This document shows positions 7,777 through 16,375 of a DNA stretch of 44,363 nt, piece after piece. Numbering within the stretch: position 1 is the stretch's first letter; each line of letters opens with the position of its first letter. The notes below the pieces were generated by a model. That model had not been told where the DNA came from and ran no database searches. It saw nothing but the letters and a program-made list of their open reading frames with translations. This DNA is from Streptomyces alboflavus. GTDB taxonomy: Bacteria; Actinomycetota; Actinomycetes; Streptomycetales; Streptomycetaceae. The translations under genes and the position numbers were made by a program. The DNA lies in the NCBI RefSeq assembly GCF_000716675.1, contig NZ_JNXT01000072.1, forward strand, positions 1-44,363, read 5' to 3'.

Positions 7777-9309
7777 ATGCGCACATGGGGGCCGCTGACC
7801 GCGGTGTGCCTGGGCACATTCATGCTGTTGCTGGACGTGACGATCGTGGTGGTGGCGCTGCCCGACATGGCGCGGGCGCTGGACGCGTCGCTGAGCGATC
7901 TGCAGTGGGTGATCGACGGCTACGCGCTCGCCCTCGCCGCGCTGCTGCTCGGGGTCGGCGCCGCCGCCGACGTCCTGGGGCGGCGGCGGATACAGGTCGC
8001 GGGCACCGTCGTGTTCGCGCTCGCGTCGCTGGGCTGCGGGCTCGCGTCGAACGCGGAGATCCTGGTGGCGGCCCGCGCGGTGCAGGGGCTCGGCGCGGCG
8101 GCGATGTTCGCGACGACGCTGCCGCTGCTCGGGGCCGCCTACCAGGGCAAGCGGCGCTCGGTGGCGCTCGGCGTGTGGGGCGCGGTCAGCGGGGGTGCCG
8201 CCGCGCTCGGGCCGATCGTCGGCGGGCTGCTCACGGAGGGGCCCGGCTGGCGGTGGATCTTCTTCGTGAACCTGCCGGTGAGCGTGGCCGCGGTGTGGCT
8301 GACCCTGCGCTGGGTGCCCGAGCCGGCGCAGGGGGGACAGGCAGGACAGGCGGGGCAGGCGACGGGGGCCGCGGCGCGGCGCGTGGACTGGGCGGGCACG
8401 GTCACCTTCGCGCTGTTCGCGGGGGCGCTGACGTACGGGGCGGTGCGGGCGTCGGCCGAGGGCTGGACGTCGGCGCGCACCGGCGTGACCTTCGCCGTCG
8501 CGGCGCTCGCGCTGATCGCGTTCGTGGCCGTCGAACGCCGCGTCACGCACCCGCTGATCGACCTGCGGCTGCTGCGCAAGCCCGCGTTCACCGGCGTCCT
8601 GATCGGGGCGGTCGGCTACAACGCGGCCGCGTTCGGTGTCATCCCCTACCTGTCGATCTGGCTGCAGACGGTGCTCGGCATGAGCCCGGTGCGCGGCAGC
8701 CTCGTCCTGCTCCCGCTCGCGGCGACGTCGTTCGTGGTGGCCGCGATCGGCGGCCGGCTGCTGCACGGAGCGCCCGCGCGGTACGTCATCGGCGTCGGGC
8801 TGCTCCTGATCGGCGCGGGCGGCCTGGCGATGGCGGTGCTCGACGCCCGTTCGTCGTGGAGCGCCCTGGTGCCGGGGCTGACGCTGGCGGGCATCGGGAC
8901 GGGCCTGGTCGCGCCGGGGCTCGCGGGGGCGGCGCTCGCCTCGGTGCCGCCGAAGGACGCGGGCATGGCGGGCGGTGCGGTCAACACGTTCCGGCAGCTC
9001 GGGTACGCCCTCGGCGTCGCGGTGTTCGGCACGGTCCTCACCTCCCGGATGCAGGACTCGATCGGGCAGGACGCGGCGCACACGGCCGCCGGGGGCGGGG
9101 CGTCCGCGCTCGCCGGGCAGGTGTCCGCGCACGACGTGCGGGAGGCCTTCGCCGCCGGGCTCAACGGGGCGTCCCTGACGGCCGGTGCGGTGGGGGTCGT
9201 GGCGGGTCTCGCGGTGCTCCTGATGGTCCGGACCAAACCCGGGTCCGGTGCAGGTCAGGCCCCGTCGACGACCCCGGAGCCGGCGCCCGTGAAGCAGCTT
9301 CAGGGGTAA
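7777..9309 (+). CDS. MFS transporter, DHA2 (EmrB/QacA-type, 14-helix) exporter
   Basis: This 510-residue membrane protein begins MRTWGPLTAVCLGTFMLLLDVTIV, which fits helix 1 of DHA2 drug:H+ antiporters with the LDxTIVNVALP-like motif (here LDVTIVVVALPDM). Motif A is present in cytoplasmic loop 2-3 (GAAADVLGRRR), and GPIVGGLL matches motif C. The number of hydrophobic stretches fits 14 helices. ATG 7777 follows GGGAGAACGAAG. The family exports hydrophobic toxic compounds by proton antiport. The divergent double Lrp regulator is its likely controller. The C-terminal tail is Pro/Gly-rich and short. The substrate is unknown. Confidence 0.92.
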   Translation: MRTWGPLTAVCLGTFMLLLDVTIVVVALPDMARALDASLSDLQWVIDGYALALAALLLGVGAAADVLGRRRIQVAGTVVFALASLGCGLASNAEILVAARAVQGLGAAAMFATTLPLLGAAYQGKRRSVALGVWGAVSGGAAALGPIVGGLLTEGPGWRWIFFVNLPVSVAAVWLTLRWVPEPAQGGQAGQAGQATGAAARRVDWAGTVTFALFAGALTYGAVRASAEGWTSARTGVTFAVAALALIAFVAVERRVTHPLIDLRLLRKPAFTGVLIGAVGYNAAAFGVIPYLSIWLQTVLGMSPVRGSLVLLPLAATSFVVAAIGGRLLHGAPARYVIGVGLLLIGAGGLAMAVLDARSSWSALVPGLTLAGIGTGLVAPGLAGAALASVPPKDAGMAGGAVNTFRQLGYALGVAVFGTVLTSRMQDSIGQDAAHTAAGGGASALAGQVSAHDVREAFAAGLNGASLTAGAVGVVAGLAVLLMVRTKPGSGAGQAPSTTPEPAPVKQLQG

Positions 9310-9323
9310 TCGCCCGGTACAGA

Positions 9324-9347
9324 TTCGGTGGAGATTACGCCACCGAA
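9324..9347. promoter_or_regulatory. Perfect 8-bp inverted repeat after the MFS gene
   Basis: TTCGGTGG and CCACCGAA are separated by 8 nt (AGATTACG). The dyad lies 14 nt beyond the exporter stop and directly abuts a second dyad. It could be the exporter's terminator or part of a compound operator for the ligase downstream. The absence of a T-tract leaves both open. Confidence 0.45.
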
Positions 9348-9370
9348 ACTTACTCAGCCGTAAGTAATCT
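9348..9370 (+). promoter_or_regulatory. Operator-like dyad overlapping a -10 element, acyl-CoA ligase promoter
   Basis: ACTTAC and GTAAGT form a perfect inverted repeat (9348-9365) with a 6-nt spacer. This is an AT-rich island in GC-rich surroundings. Its right arm overlaps TAATCT (9365-9370), a good -10 hexamer, so a protein bound here would block the promoter. The leader to the TTG start would be about 135 nt. Fatty-acid genes are often controlled by TetR- or FadR-type repressors at such dyads; the regulator here is not known. Confidence 0.5.
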
Positions 9371-9513
9371 GTCCCGCCCTTACCCTTGTGGCCGCATTTC
9401 ACCGGCTGACCTGTGACGATCGTGCGCCTATGGGTGCTTCCCACCCCCCTCCCGCAAGGGATCGGGGTGGGGTACCGTCACCGGCGCTGTGCGGAGCGCC
9501 ACAAGGAGCACCA

Positions 9514-11337
9514 TTGCGCGAGTTCACGAACCCTCCCATGGCGTCGGCGCCACGGGTGGGCGGTCTTGCCGACGCCGTGTTCGACCATGCCCTTGAGGAT
9601 CCGGTCCGCGTCGTCCTCGGCCGCAAGCTCGACGGGGTGTGGCAGGACGTGACGTCCGCGGAGTTCCGGGACGAGGTCCTCGCGCTCGCCAAGGGGCTGC
9701 TCGCGCAGGGCGTGCGGTTCGGCGACCGGGTCGCCATCATGTGCCGCACCCGCTACGAGTGGACGCTGTTCGACTTCGCCCTGTGGACCGTGGGCGCGCA
9801 GGTCGTGCCCGTGTATCCGACGTCGTCGGCCGAGCAGGTCTTCTGGATGCTGCACGACGCGCAGGTGTCGGCGGCGATGGTCGAGCACGAGGACCACGCC
9901 ATGACCATCGGCTCGGTCGTCGACCGGCTGCCCCAGCTGCGCCGGCTGTGGCAGCTCGACGGCGACGCGGTACGGGAACTCTCCGAGGCCGGGCGGGACC
10001 TGGACGACGAGGTGGTGCACCGCCACCGCCGCGCGGTCACACCGGACTCCGTGGCCACCGTGATCTACACCTCCGGCACCACGGGCCGCCCCAAGGGCTG
10101 CGTCCTGACCCACGCGAACTTCATGTTCGAGGTGGACACGCTCGTCGAACGCTGGGAGCCGGTGTTCCGCGGCAGGCGCGGCGACGAGCCGTCCACCTTG
10201 CTGTTCCTGCCGCTCGCGCACGTCTTCGGCCGCATGGTGCAGGTCGCAGCGGTGCGCGCCCGCGTCAAGTTCGGCCACCAGCCGAGCCTGAACGCCGCCG
10301 CCCTGATCCCCGACTTCGCCGCGTTCCGGCCGACGTTCATCCTGGCCGTGCCGTACATCTTCGAGAAGGTCTTCAACGCCGCGCGCCGCAAGGCCGACCG
10401 GGAGGGCAAGGCGGGAGCGTTCGACAAGGCGGTGGAGGCGGCGGTGCGGTACGCCGACGCGACGGAGGCCAAGGCCTTCGGCACCGGGCCCGGCCCCTCG
10501 ACGGCGCTCCGCATGCAGCACCAGGTCTTCGACAAGCTCGTCTACGCCAAGGTCCGTGACGCCATGGGCGGCCGGGTGCGGCACGCGATGTCCGGCGGCT
10601 CCGCGATGGACCGGCGTCTCGGCCTGTTCTTCGCGGGCGCGGGCGTGCAGGTCTTCGAGGGGTACGGCCTCACCGAGTCGACGGCCGCCGCGACCGCCAA
10701 CCCGCCCGAGCGCACCCGCTACGGCACGGTCGGCCAGGCCATCCCCGGCACCACCGTGCACATCGCCGAGGACGGCGAGGTGTGGCTGCGCGGCGGCCAT
10801 GTCTTCCAGGGCTACCTCAACGACCCCAAAGCCACCGACGCGACCCTGCACGACGGCTGGCTCGCCACCGGCGACCTGGGATCCCTAGACGACGACGGCT
10901 ACCTCACCATCACCGGCCGCAAGAAGGAGATCCTGGTGACCTCCGGCGGCAAGAGCGTGTCGCCCGCGCAGCTGGAGGAACGCGTCCGCGACCACCCCCT
11001 GGTCGCCCAGTGCATCGTCGTCGGCAACGACCGCCCCTACATCGCCGCCCTCGTCACCCTCGACGCGGAAGCCGTCGAGCACTGGCTCTCCATGCGCAAC
11101 AAACCCCCGATGCCCCCCGGTGACCTGGTCCGCGACCCCGACCTGGAGACCGAGGTGCGGCGCGCCGTGGTGGCCGCCAACACCCTGGTCTCCCAGGCCG
11201 AGTCGATCCGCACCTTCCGGATCCTCGCCCACCAGTTCACCGAGGAGCACGGCCTGCTGACGCCCTCGCTGAAGCTCAAGCGCAAGGCCATCGAGCAAGT
11301 ATACGCGGACGAGGTCGAGGCGCTCTACCACACCTGA
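9514..11337 (+). CDS. Long-chain fatty acid--CoA ligase (FadD-like, AMP-forming)
   Basis: This 607-residue ANL-superfamily enzyme activates fatty acids to acyl-AMP and then acyl-CoA. The phosphate loop YTSGTTGRPKG is at 185-195. YGLTES (adenine and acid pocket), the hinge region TGDLG and GRKKEILVTSGGKSVSP (catalytic lysine region) follow in order. The TTG start is chosen because AAGGAG (9503-9508) lies 5 nt upstream and the product then begins (M/L)REFTNPP, the form I recall for Streptomyces relatives; ATG 9538 would lack a good ribosome site. The upstream dyad suggests repression by a lipid-responsive regulator. The gene is a single unit, convergent with the GH28-like gene. Confidence 0.93.
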   Translation: MREFTNPPMASAPRVGGLADAVFDHALEDPVRVVLGRKLDGVWQDVTSAEFRDEVLALAKGLLAQGVRFGDRVAIMCRTRYEWTLFDFALWTVGAQVVPVYPTSSAEQVFWMLHDAQVSAAMVEHEDHAMTIGSVVDRLPQLRRLWQLDGDAVRELSEAGRDLDDEVVHRHRRAVTPDSVATVIYTSGTTGRPKGCVLTHANFMFEVDTLVERWEPVFRGRRGDEPSTLLFLPLAHVFGRMVQVAAVRARVKFGHQPSLNAAALIPDFAAFRPTFILAVPYIFEKVFNAARRKADREGKAGAFDKAVEAAVRYADATEAKAFGTGPGPSTALRMQHQVFDKLVYAKVRDAMGGRVRHAMSGGSAMDRRLGLFFAGAGVQVFEGYGLTESTAAATANPPERTRYGTVGQAIPGTTVHIAEDGEVWLRGGHVFQGYLNDPKATDATLHDGWLATGDLGSLDDDGYLTITGRKKEILVTSGGKSVSPAQLEERVRDHPLVAQCIVVGNDRPYIAALVTLDAEAVEHWLSMRNKPPMPPGDLVRDPDLETEVRRAVVAANTLVSQAESIRTFRILAHQFTEEHGLLTPSLKLKRKAIEQVYADEVEALYHT

Positions 11338-11352
11338 CCCGTGCCGCACGGG
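11338..11352. terminator. Small dyad between convergent genes
   Basis: CCCGTGC-C-GCACGGG is a 15-bp near-perfect palindrome inside the 25-bp gap between the ligase stop and the GH28-like gene stop. It may be a weak bidirectional terminator. No T-tract is present. Confidence 0.35.
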
Positions 11353-11362
11353 GCGCGGGACG

Positions 11363-12949
11363 TCAGCCGCAGTCCTCGCTCGACCCGCTCTGGCTGATCC
11401 GCAGGGCGCCGCCGCCGGTGTCGGCGCTGTCGCGGACGCAGTAGCCCTGGGTCCGCTGGAAGACGAGGTCGGCGGGGCTCGACGAGCCGCGCTGTGCGGT
11501 GAAGGCGGTGAAGCGGATGCCTGTGCTCTCGTTGGCGATGACGGCGGGCCGTCCGTCGTTCGACGCGAAGCGGACCTCGCTGTCGACGAACGTGACGCGG
11601 TCGGCGCGGCGGATGTACCAGCCGTAGGCGGGCCGGGTGCCGATGCTCTTCGGGTTGTAGTCGGTGGACTTGTTGCTGGGGACGCCGGTGGACATGGTGC
11701 CGTTGCCGCCGGGCACGGTGAGGTCGACGTCGGTGAAGGTGACGTCCTTGATGCGGCTCTGCCCGGACTCGCCCCACAGGGTCGGCGAGAAGGACGGGCT
11801 CGCGCCGGTCGCCTTGATGTCGGTGTACGTGACGTCGCTGATCGAGCCGACGCCCGGGTTGTTGCCGCAGCGTCTGCGGTCGCCGATCTTCTGCATGATC
11901 GGTGAGCGCACGCCGGTCATGGTGATGTCCTTGTAGTGGACGTCGGAGATCTTCGAGCCGTCCATGGACACCATGCCGAGTCCGGACTTCTCCGAGCCCT
12001 CGATCCTGATCCGCTCGAAGCGGTAGTCGGTGAAATCTCCGCAGGTCTCCGAGCCGAACATGAGGGCGTTGCAGCACCCGGCGGAGAGGGAGGAGTCGCT
12101 CACGCGCACCCGGCCGTTGGACAGCTTCGCGCCGAGGGCGTAGTCGCTCTTGAAGGCGAGCGCGTCGTCGTTGGCGTCCAGGTGGGCGTTGGTGATGGTC
12201 ACGTCGGTGGTGTTGATGACGTTCCAGCCGTCGCGGTCCATCGCGGTGTCGATGGTGAGCCGGTCGGAGACCACGTCGTCGCAGCCGTTGACGAGCGCCG
12301 CGAAGTGGCCGCCCTCGCGCAGCGTGAGGCCGTCGCCGAGGCGCAGGCCCTTGCACCGCGTCAGCGAGATGATCTTGTCGGCCTCGCCGGACTTCGGGTC
12401 GCCGGTGATCAGGGCTCCGTCGCCGTCGATGACGCCCTCGCCGACGAACGCAATGTTGCTGAGCCGGTCGCCGTGGATCATGGCGTTGTGGAAGTGGCTG
12501 TGGCCGTAGTCCTGGTAGTCGTCCCACTCGTTGGGCTCGGGCGGGTCGTAGTCGTCGGCGCCGTTGCCGGAGAGCGTGGCGCCCTTGTCGATCTGGAGGG
12601 TCACCTCGCTCTTCATGTGCAGGGTGTTCTTGGACTCGTACGTCGCCCTGCCGTCCCCGGGCAGGCGCACGGTGCCGCCGCCCGCGGCGGCGGCCGCGTC
12701 CACGGCCTTCTGCAGGGCGGGGGTGTCGTTGCTCGATCCGTCGCCCTTGGCACCGTAGTCACGGACGTTGAACTCGGCTGCGGGCGACGGCTGTTGCGGT
12801 ACGGACGACCGGACCGTGCCGGTCGCTCCGTCGTGGAACCGCGTGGCCCCGGCGGGCTGCCCGTCGAAGACCGCGAGCACCGCGAGCGCGGCGAGGCCCG
12901 CCGCCAGGGCTCCGGTGCGTGTGCGTGATCTGCTCGTCGATCTGCTCAT
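11363..12949 (-). CDS. Secreted right-handed beta-helix protein, GH28 polygalacturonase-like
   Basis: This 528-residue protein has a signal peptide (hydrophobic core about 13-27, cut near AGA-TR). The parallel beta-helix opens with NVRDYGAKGDGSSNDTPALQ at 61-80, the standard entry of pectate-lyase-fold and GH28 proteins. Asn260-Asp-Asp in LDANDDALAFKS resembles the catalytic D-D strip of polygalacturonases, with MDRDGWN about 20 residues earlier. The canonical GHG and RIK motifs are not evident, so the substrate may differ from plain polygalacturonan. ATG 12949 follows GAGGGG. It is the last gene of the minus-strand PQQ/uronate run, 153 bp after the dehydrogenase stop. A CCACCG/CGGTGG stem (13054-13075) in that gap may attenuate transcription or mark a separate promoter region. 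Confidence 0.82.
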   Translation of the reverse strand: MSRSTSRSRTRTGALAAGLAALAVLAVFDGQPAGATRFHDGATGTVRSSVPQQPSPAAEFNVRDYGAKGDGSSNDTPALQKAVDAAAAAGGGTVRLPGDGRATYESKNTLHMKSEVTLQIDKGATLSGNGADDYDPPEPNEWDDYQDYGHSHFHNAMIHGDRLSNIAFVGEGVIDGDGALITGDPKSGEADKIISLTRCKGLRLGDGLTLREGGHFAALVNGCDDVVSDRLTIDTAMDRDGWNVINTTDVTITNAHLDANDDALAFKSDYALGAKLSNGRVRVSDSSLSAGCCNALMFGSETCGDFTDYRFERIRIEGSEKSGLGMVSMDGSKISDVHYKDITMTGVRSPIMQKIGDRRRCGNNPGVGSISDVTYTDIKATGASPSFSPTLWGESGQSRIKDVTFTDVDLTVPGGNGTMSTGVPSNKSTDYNPKSIGTRPAYGWYIRRADRVTFVDSEVRFASNDGRPAVIANESTGIRFTAFTAQRGSSSPADLVFQRTQGYCVRDSADTGGGALRISQSGSSEDCG

Positions 12950-13102
12950 GTCCCGTCCCCTCGCTGTGCGTCGGCGGCCCGCGCCCGTGCGGCGCCGGGC
13001 CGTTCTCGCCCCGGCCGGGCCGACGGTGACCGCCCGCCCCCCACGGCGCGCGGCCACCGCCCGCCCGGCCGGTGGTCGTGCGGCTGGCCGGGGTCGCTCC
13101 GG

Positions 13103-14221
13103 CTAGCCGATGGTCACGCGGAAGATCTTGTCCGCGCCGTCCGGCTGCCCGCCGTTGCCGTCCGCGTTGGTCGTGGACAGCCACAGCGCCTTCGCGCCCG
13201 GCACGGTGGTCACCGAGCGCAGGCGGCCGTACTGGCCGACGTAGAAGGCCTTGGCCGTGCCGACGTTCTCGTTGTCGGCGTTGATCGGGATGCGCCACAT
13301 GCGCTGGCCCTTGAGGGCCGCCATGTAGACCGCGCCGTCGACGATCGCCACCCCGCTCGGGGATGCCTCGGCGACCCCCCACGTCTTCTTCGGGTTGGTC
13401 ATCCCGGAGACGTTGCAGTTGCCCTCGCAGGTGGGCCAGCCGTAGTTCTTGCCGGGCTTGATGAGGTTCAGCTCGTCCCTGGTGGCGTCGCCCAGCTCGG
13501 CCTCCCACAGGCGGCCCTGCGGGTCGAAGGCGATGCCTTGCGGGTTGCGGTGGCCGAGGCTGTAGACGTAGTTGTCGAAGGGGTTGCCGGGGGCGGGCTT
13601 GCCGTGCCGGGTCATCCGCAGGATCTTGCCGTTCAGCGAGTTCTTGTCCTGCGCGAGCGGCTTGGACTGGGCGTCGCCGGTGGTGGCGTACAGATAGCCG
13701 TCGGGGCCGAAGGCGAGGCGGCCGCCGTTGTGGTACCTGGCCTTCTTGATGCCCTTGAGCAGCACGGTGTAGCCGCTGAGGGTGGAGCCGTCGTACGTCA
13801 TGCGCGCGACGCGGTTGCCCTCGGACGAGGTGTGCATGAAGTACACGTAGTGGTTCGTCGCCCACTGGGGGTCCACGGCGACGCCCATGAGGCCGCCCTC
13901 GCCGCCCGTCGTCTGGGACTCGGGCACCGTGCCGACCTGCTTCTTCGTCGCGCCGTCGGCCGAGATCGACCAGACCCGGAAGTCGTCGCGCTCGGTGACG
14001 AGCGCGGACTTGCCGTCGGGGAGCCAGGACGTGCCCCAGGGTATGGTCCAGCCGCTGGAGACGGTCTTGATGTCGGTGGGCTCGCCCGCGGGCGCGGCCG
14101 GGGCGGCCGACACCGACGGGACGTACACCACGAGTCCCGCCGCCAGTGCGGCCGTCGCGGCGAGCGCCGTCTTCCGGACGAGACGGCGCCTGCTCCTGAT
14201 ACTGCTCCTGCTGTCGTGCAC
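13103..14221 (-). CDS. Secreted PQQ-dependent sugar dehydrogenase (glucose/sorbosone dehydrogenase fold)
   Basis: This 372-residue six-bladed propeller belongs to the GSDH family. It oxidises a sugar (often aldose C1) and passes electrons to an external acceptor. PQQ-site signatures are visible: HNGGRLAFGPDGYLY with His164 and RNPQG at 225-229, matching the cofactor-binding His and Arg-Asn-x-Gln of soluble glucose dehydrogenase. The leader (RRRLVRK plus hydrophobic segment) could use Tat export. GTG 14221 is preferred because GGAGG lies 5 nt upstream; ATG 14233 would place that site inside the coding sequence. It is 47 nt after the polysaccharide lyase and downstream of pqqA-E on the same strand, so its cofactor is supplied by the same run. 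The AA12 pyranose dehydrogenases are known relatives. The substrate is not predictable. Confidence 0.9.
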   Translation of the reverse strand: MHDSRSSIRSRRRLVRKTALAATAALAAGLVVYVPSVSAAPAAPAGEPTDIKTVSSGWTIPWGTSWLPDGKSALVTERDDFRVWSISADGATKKQVGTVPESQTTGGEGGLMGVAVDPQWATNHYVYFMHTSSEGNRVARMTYDGSTLSGYTVLLKGIKKARYHNGGRLAFGPDGYLYATTGDAQSKPLAQDKNSLNGKILRMTRHGKPAPGNPFDNYVYSLGHRNPQGIAFDPQGRLWEAELGDATRDELNLIKPGKNYGWPTCEGNCNVSGMTNPKKTWGVAEASPSGVAIVDGAVYMAALKGQRMWRIPINADNENVGTAKAFYVGQYGRLRSVTTVPGAKALWLSTTNADGNGGQPDGADKIFRVTIG

Positions 14222-14268
14222 GGGAACCTCCATGTGGGGATGTGGGCGTGGGGGTAAGAGCGTGGCGG

Positions 14269-15078
14269 TCAGGCTTGAGCCGACGAGACGAGTTGGTAGC
14301 CGCGCATGCCCGTCAGGAGCATGTACGTGTTCTGCAGCGAGCCCGAACTGTCGCCGAGGGAGCGGTAGATGCCCCACTTGGGCCGCACCCGGTCGGCGAG
14401 GTAGGTGTCGACGCCGGACCTCGACTTGTCGACGACGGTCGTGCCGCCGCTCTTGAGGATCCAGCGCACGGACCCCGACGAGCCGTCACCGATCTTGATC
14501 TGGAAGTCGACGTCGGTCCACTTGTCGTGCAGCGGCGCCAGGTCGGTGCGGCCGACGAGGATGTCCTGCTCGAAGATCTTCAGCTCGATGGTCTGCTTGC
14601 CGTCGACCCGGCGCAGCGACTGCACGACGATCGGCGCGCTGCCCGCGCCGGGCTGCTTCATCTGCATGATGTGCGTGAAGCTCGTCGTCGCCTTCAGCGT
14701 GCCGGGTAGGAACATGCGGTACGTGACCCGCCAGGTCTGGCCCTTCTGCCACTTCAGGAACGAGTCGCCGTTGCGCAGCCCCGTGACCTCGTGGCGCTGG
14801 CGGTCGGTGCTGGTGTCGCGGTCGACGGTGTGCATCTGGAAGCGGAAGTTGTCGCCCTCGGCGAAGATGTGCGGCTTCGCGGCGGGGTGGGAGTTCGCGC
14901 GGTCGTCCTCCAGGGTCTCGAAGGCGCGCAGGCCGACGTCGCGGGCGGACGGCGACCAGCGCAGCTGCCAGTCCGCGGCGGGCGCGGCGGCGGCCGGCGT
15001 GAGTCCCGCCGCGGCGGCGGCCGCGCCCGCGCCGGTGCCGATCGCCGCGGCAAGCAGGGCTCTGCGGGAGGGGGTCAT
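14269..15078 (-). CDS. Secreted polysaccharide lyase-like protein (jelly-roll, Polysacc_lyase type)
   Basis: This 269-residue protein has a Tat-like leader (MTPSRRALLAAAIG) followed by an Ala-rich signal. The mature part looks like the beta-jelly-roll lyases grouped with heparin lyase I and glucuronan lyases: VTYRMFLPGTLKATTSFTHI in the middle and RPKWGIYRS near the end, a recurrent motif of that group. Such enzymes cleave uronate-containing polymers by beta-elimination, leaving a 4,5-unsaturated uronate. ATG 15078 is 7 nt after the GH105-like stop, with GAGG overlapping that stop. The neighbour upstream would remove exactly the unsaturated residue a lyase makes, which supports the call. A role as a plain glucan-binding protein is the alternative. 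Confidence 0.7.
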   Translation of the reverse strand: MTPSRRALLAAAIGTGAGAAAAAAGLTPAAAAPAADWQLRWSPSARDVGLRAFETLEDDRANSHPAAKPHIFAEGDNFRFQMHTVDRDTSTDRQRHEVTGLRNGDSFLKWQKGQTWRVTYRMFLPGTLKATTSFTHIMQMKQPGAGSAPIVVQSLRRVDGKQTIELKIFEQDILVGRTDLAPLHDKWTDVDFQIKIGDGSSGSVRWILKSGGTTVVDKSRSGVDTYLADRVRPKWGIYRSLGDSSGSLQNTYMLLTGMRGYQLVSSAQA

Positions 15079-15085
15079 GAGGGGC

Positions 15086-16375
15086 TCACCTCTTCTTCCT
15101 GAGTTGCTCGTTCATGATCAGAAAGGCCCCGAGACCGTGGAAGTCGTTGGTCTGCCGGGGCCGGGCGATGTAGAAGGCGTAGTCGCCGACGTTGGTGCCG
15201 ATGGAGATGTCCGTGAGGTCGGTCAGACCGTCGGAGCCGAGCGAGATCTTCTTCAGGACGCCCGCGTGGCCGCGGCGCGCGACGCTCTCGTACGACGGCG
15301 ACACGTAGCCCTTCTCGGCGGCGCGCGACAGGGCGAAGGTGAACATGCTGGAGCACGACGTCTCGGTCCAGTTGCCGCTCTCCGTCCCCTTGTTGACGAC
15401 CTGGAACCAGCGGCCGGTCGCCGGGTCCTGGGCCCGCGCGATCCCCGCCGCCAACTTCCGTACGTGGCCCAGCAGTTCAGGTCGCCCGGGGTCGCTGCGC
15501 GGGGTGGCGTCCAGGACGTTCACCGCGGCCATGGAGTACCAGCCGATCGCCCGGCACCACTGCTCCGGCGCCCGCCCGGTGTCCTTGTCGGCCCAGGTCG
15601 CGGTGCGCGACTCGTCGTAGGCGTGCTGGAACAGGCCGTTGTCCGCCTGGAGGTGGCGCGCGTACACGTTCAGCTGCTCGACGGCCTCGCGGTCGGTGTA
15701 CGTCTCGTCGTCGAACTCCTCGCCGTACTCCACCAGGAACGGCGTGACCATGTAGACGCCGTCCGACCAGAGTTGGTGCGCGCGACTCGCGGTGTCGGCG
15801 TGCCAGAAGCCGCCGTCCTCGGTGCGCGGGTAGGTCTTCAGGCGGTCGCGGATCTTGCGGGCGGCGACGCGGTAGCGGTCGTCGCCGGTCTCGCGGTGCA
15901 GGATCACCAGGAGCCGCCCGGCCTGGATGCTGTCGAGGTTGTTGAACTTCTGCCCGATGTTCCCCTCGCTGTCGACGAAGCGGTCGACGTAGCTCTTGAT
16001 GTACGTCAAGTGGCGCTCGTCGTGGGTGCGTCGGTACGTCTGGTACTGGCCGAAGAGGTAGAGGCCGACGGGGTAGGACCAGCCGCCGATGGTGGCGGGC
16101 GTGAACCGGGTCGTCGTCGACTCGACCATCGCGACGGACCAGTCCGTGCCCTGGGGACCAGCGGTGGACGCCCGGTCGGCGGCGGGCGTGCCGTCGGCCG
16201 ACGCGGGGGCCGTCTGCGCGGTCAGGGCGGCGCACCCGGCGAGCAGCGCGGCGAGGACGGCCCGGGCCGTCCTGCGGTGCGGCCTCGCGGGTGGTGTGCC
16301 GGGGCCGGGCGGAGCGGACGCGGCGGGCTCCGGTCGGGCCGGTATCGGTGAGGTGGGTGAGCCGGGGCGGCGCAT
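15086..16375 (-). CDS. GH105/GH88-like unsaturated uronyl (rhamnogalacturonyl) hydrolase, exported
   Basis: This 429-residue (alpha/alpha)6-barrel enzyme carries the family hallmark LWSDGVYMVTPFLVEY, with Asp205 as the likely catalytic acid. LDSIQAGRLL (Asp148) matches the second conserved Asp of YteR-type enzymes, and FWHADT lies before the motif. It hydrates and releases 4,5-unsaturated uronate from lyase products. Unusually for GH105, which is mostly cytoplasmic, it has a Pro-rich start, RRT and a hydrophobic leader. LAGC at 45-48 could be a lipobox, or cleavage could follow ASA at 58-60. Its ATG overlaps the pqqE stop by one base (TGATG), so it is translationally coupled to PQQ synthesis. 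Confidence 0.88.
   Translation of the reverse strand: MRRPGSPTSPIPARPEPAASAPPGPGTPPARPHRRTARAVLAALLAGCAALTAQTAPASADGTPAADRASTAGPQGTDWSVAMVESTTTRFTPATIGGWSYPVGLYLFGQYQTYRRTHDERHLTYIKSYVDRFVDSEGNIGQKFNNLDSIQAGRLLVILHRETGDDRYRVAARKIRDRLKTYPRTEDGGFWHADTASRAHQLWSDGVYMVTPFLVEYGEEFDDETYTDREAVEQLNVYARHLQADNGLFQHAYDESRTATWADKDTGRAPEQWCRAIGWYSMAAVNVLDATPRSDPGRPELLGHVRKLAAGIARAQDPATGRWFQVVNKGTESGNWTETSCSSMFTFALSRAAEKGYVSPSYESVARRGHAGVLKKISLGSDGLTDLTDISIGTNVGDYAFYIARPRQTNDFHGLGAFLIMNEQLRKKR

Noticed and set aside
6637..9444. A 935-codon open frame on the minus strand across the Lrp and MFS genes
   Set aside because: Out of frame with both recognisable proteins, with repetitive Arg/Pro/Gly composition and no motif.
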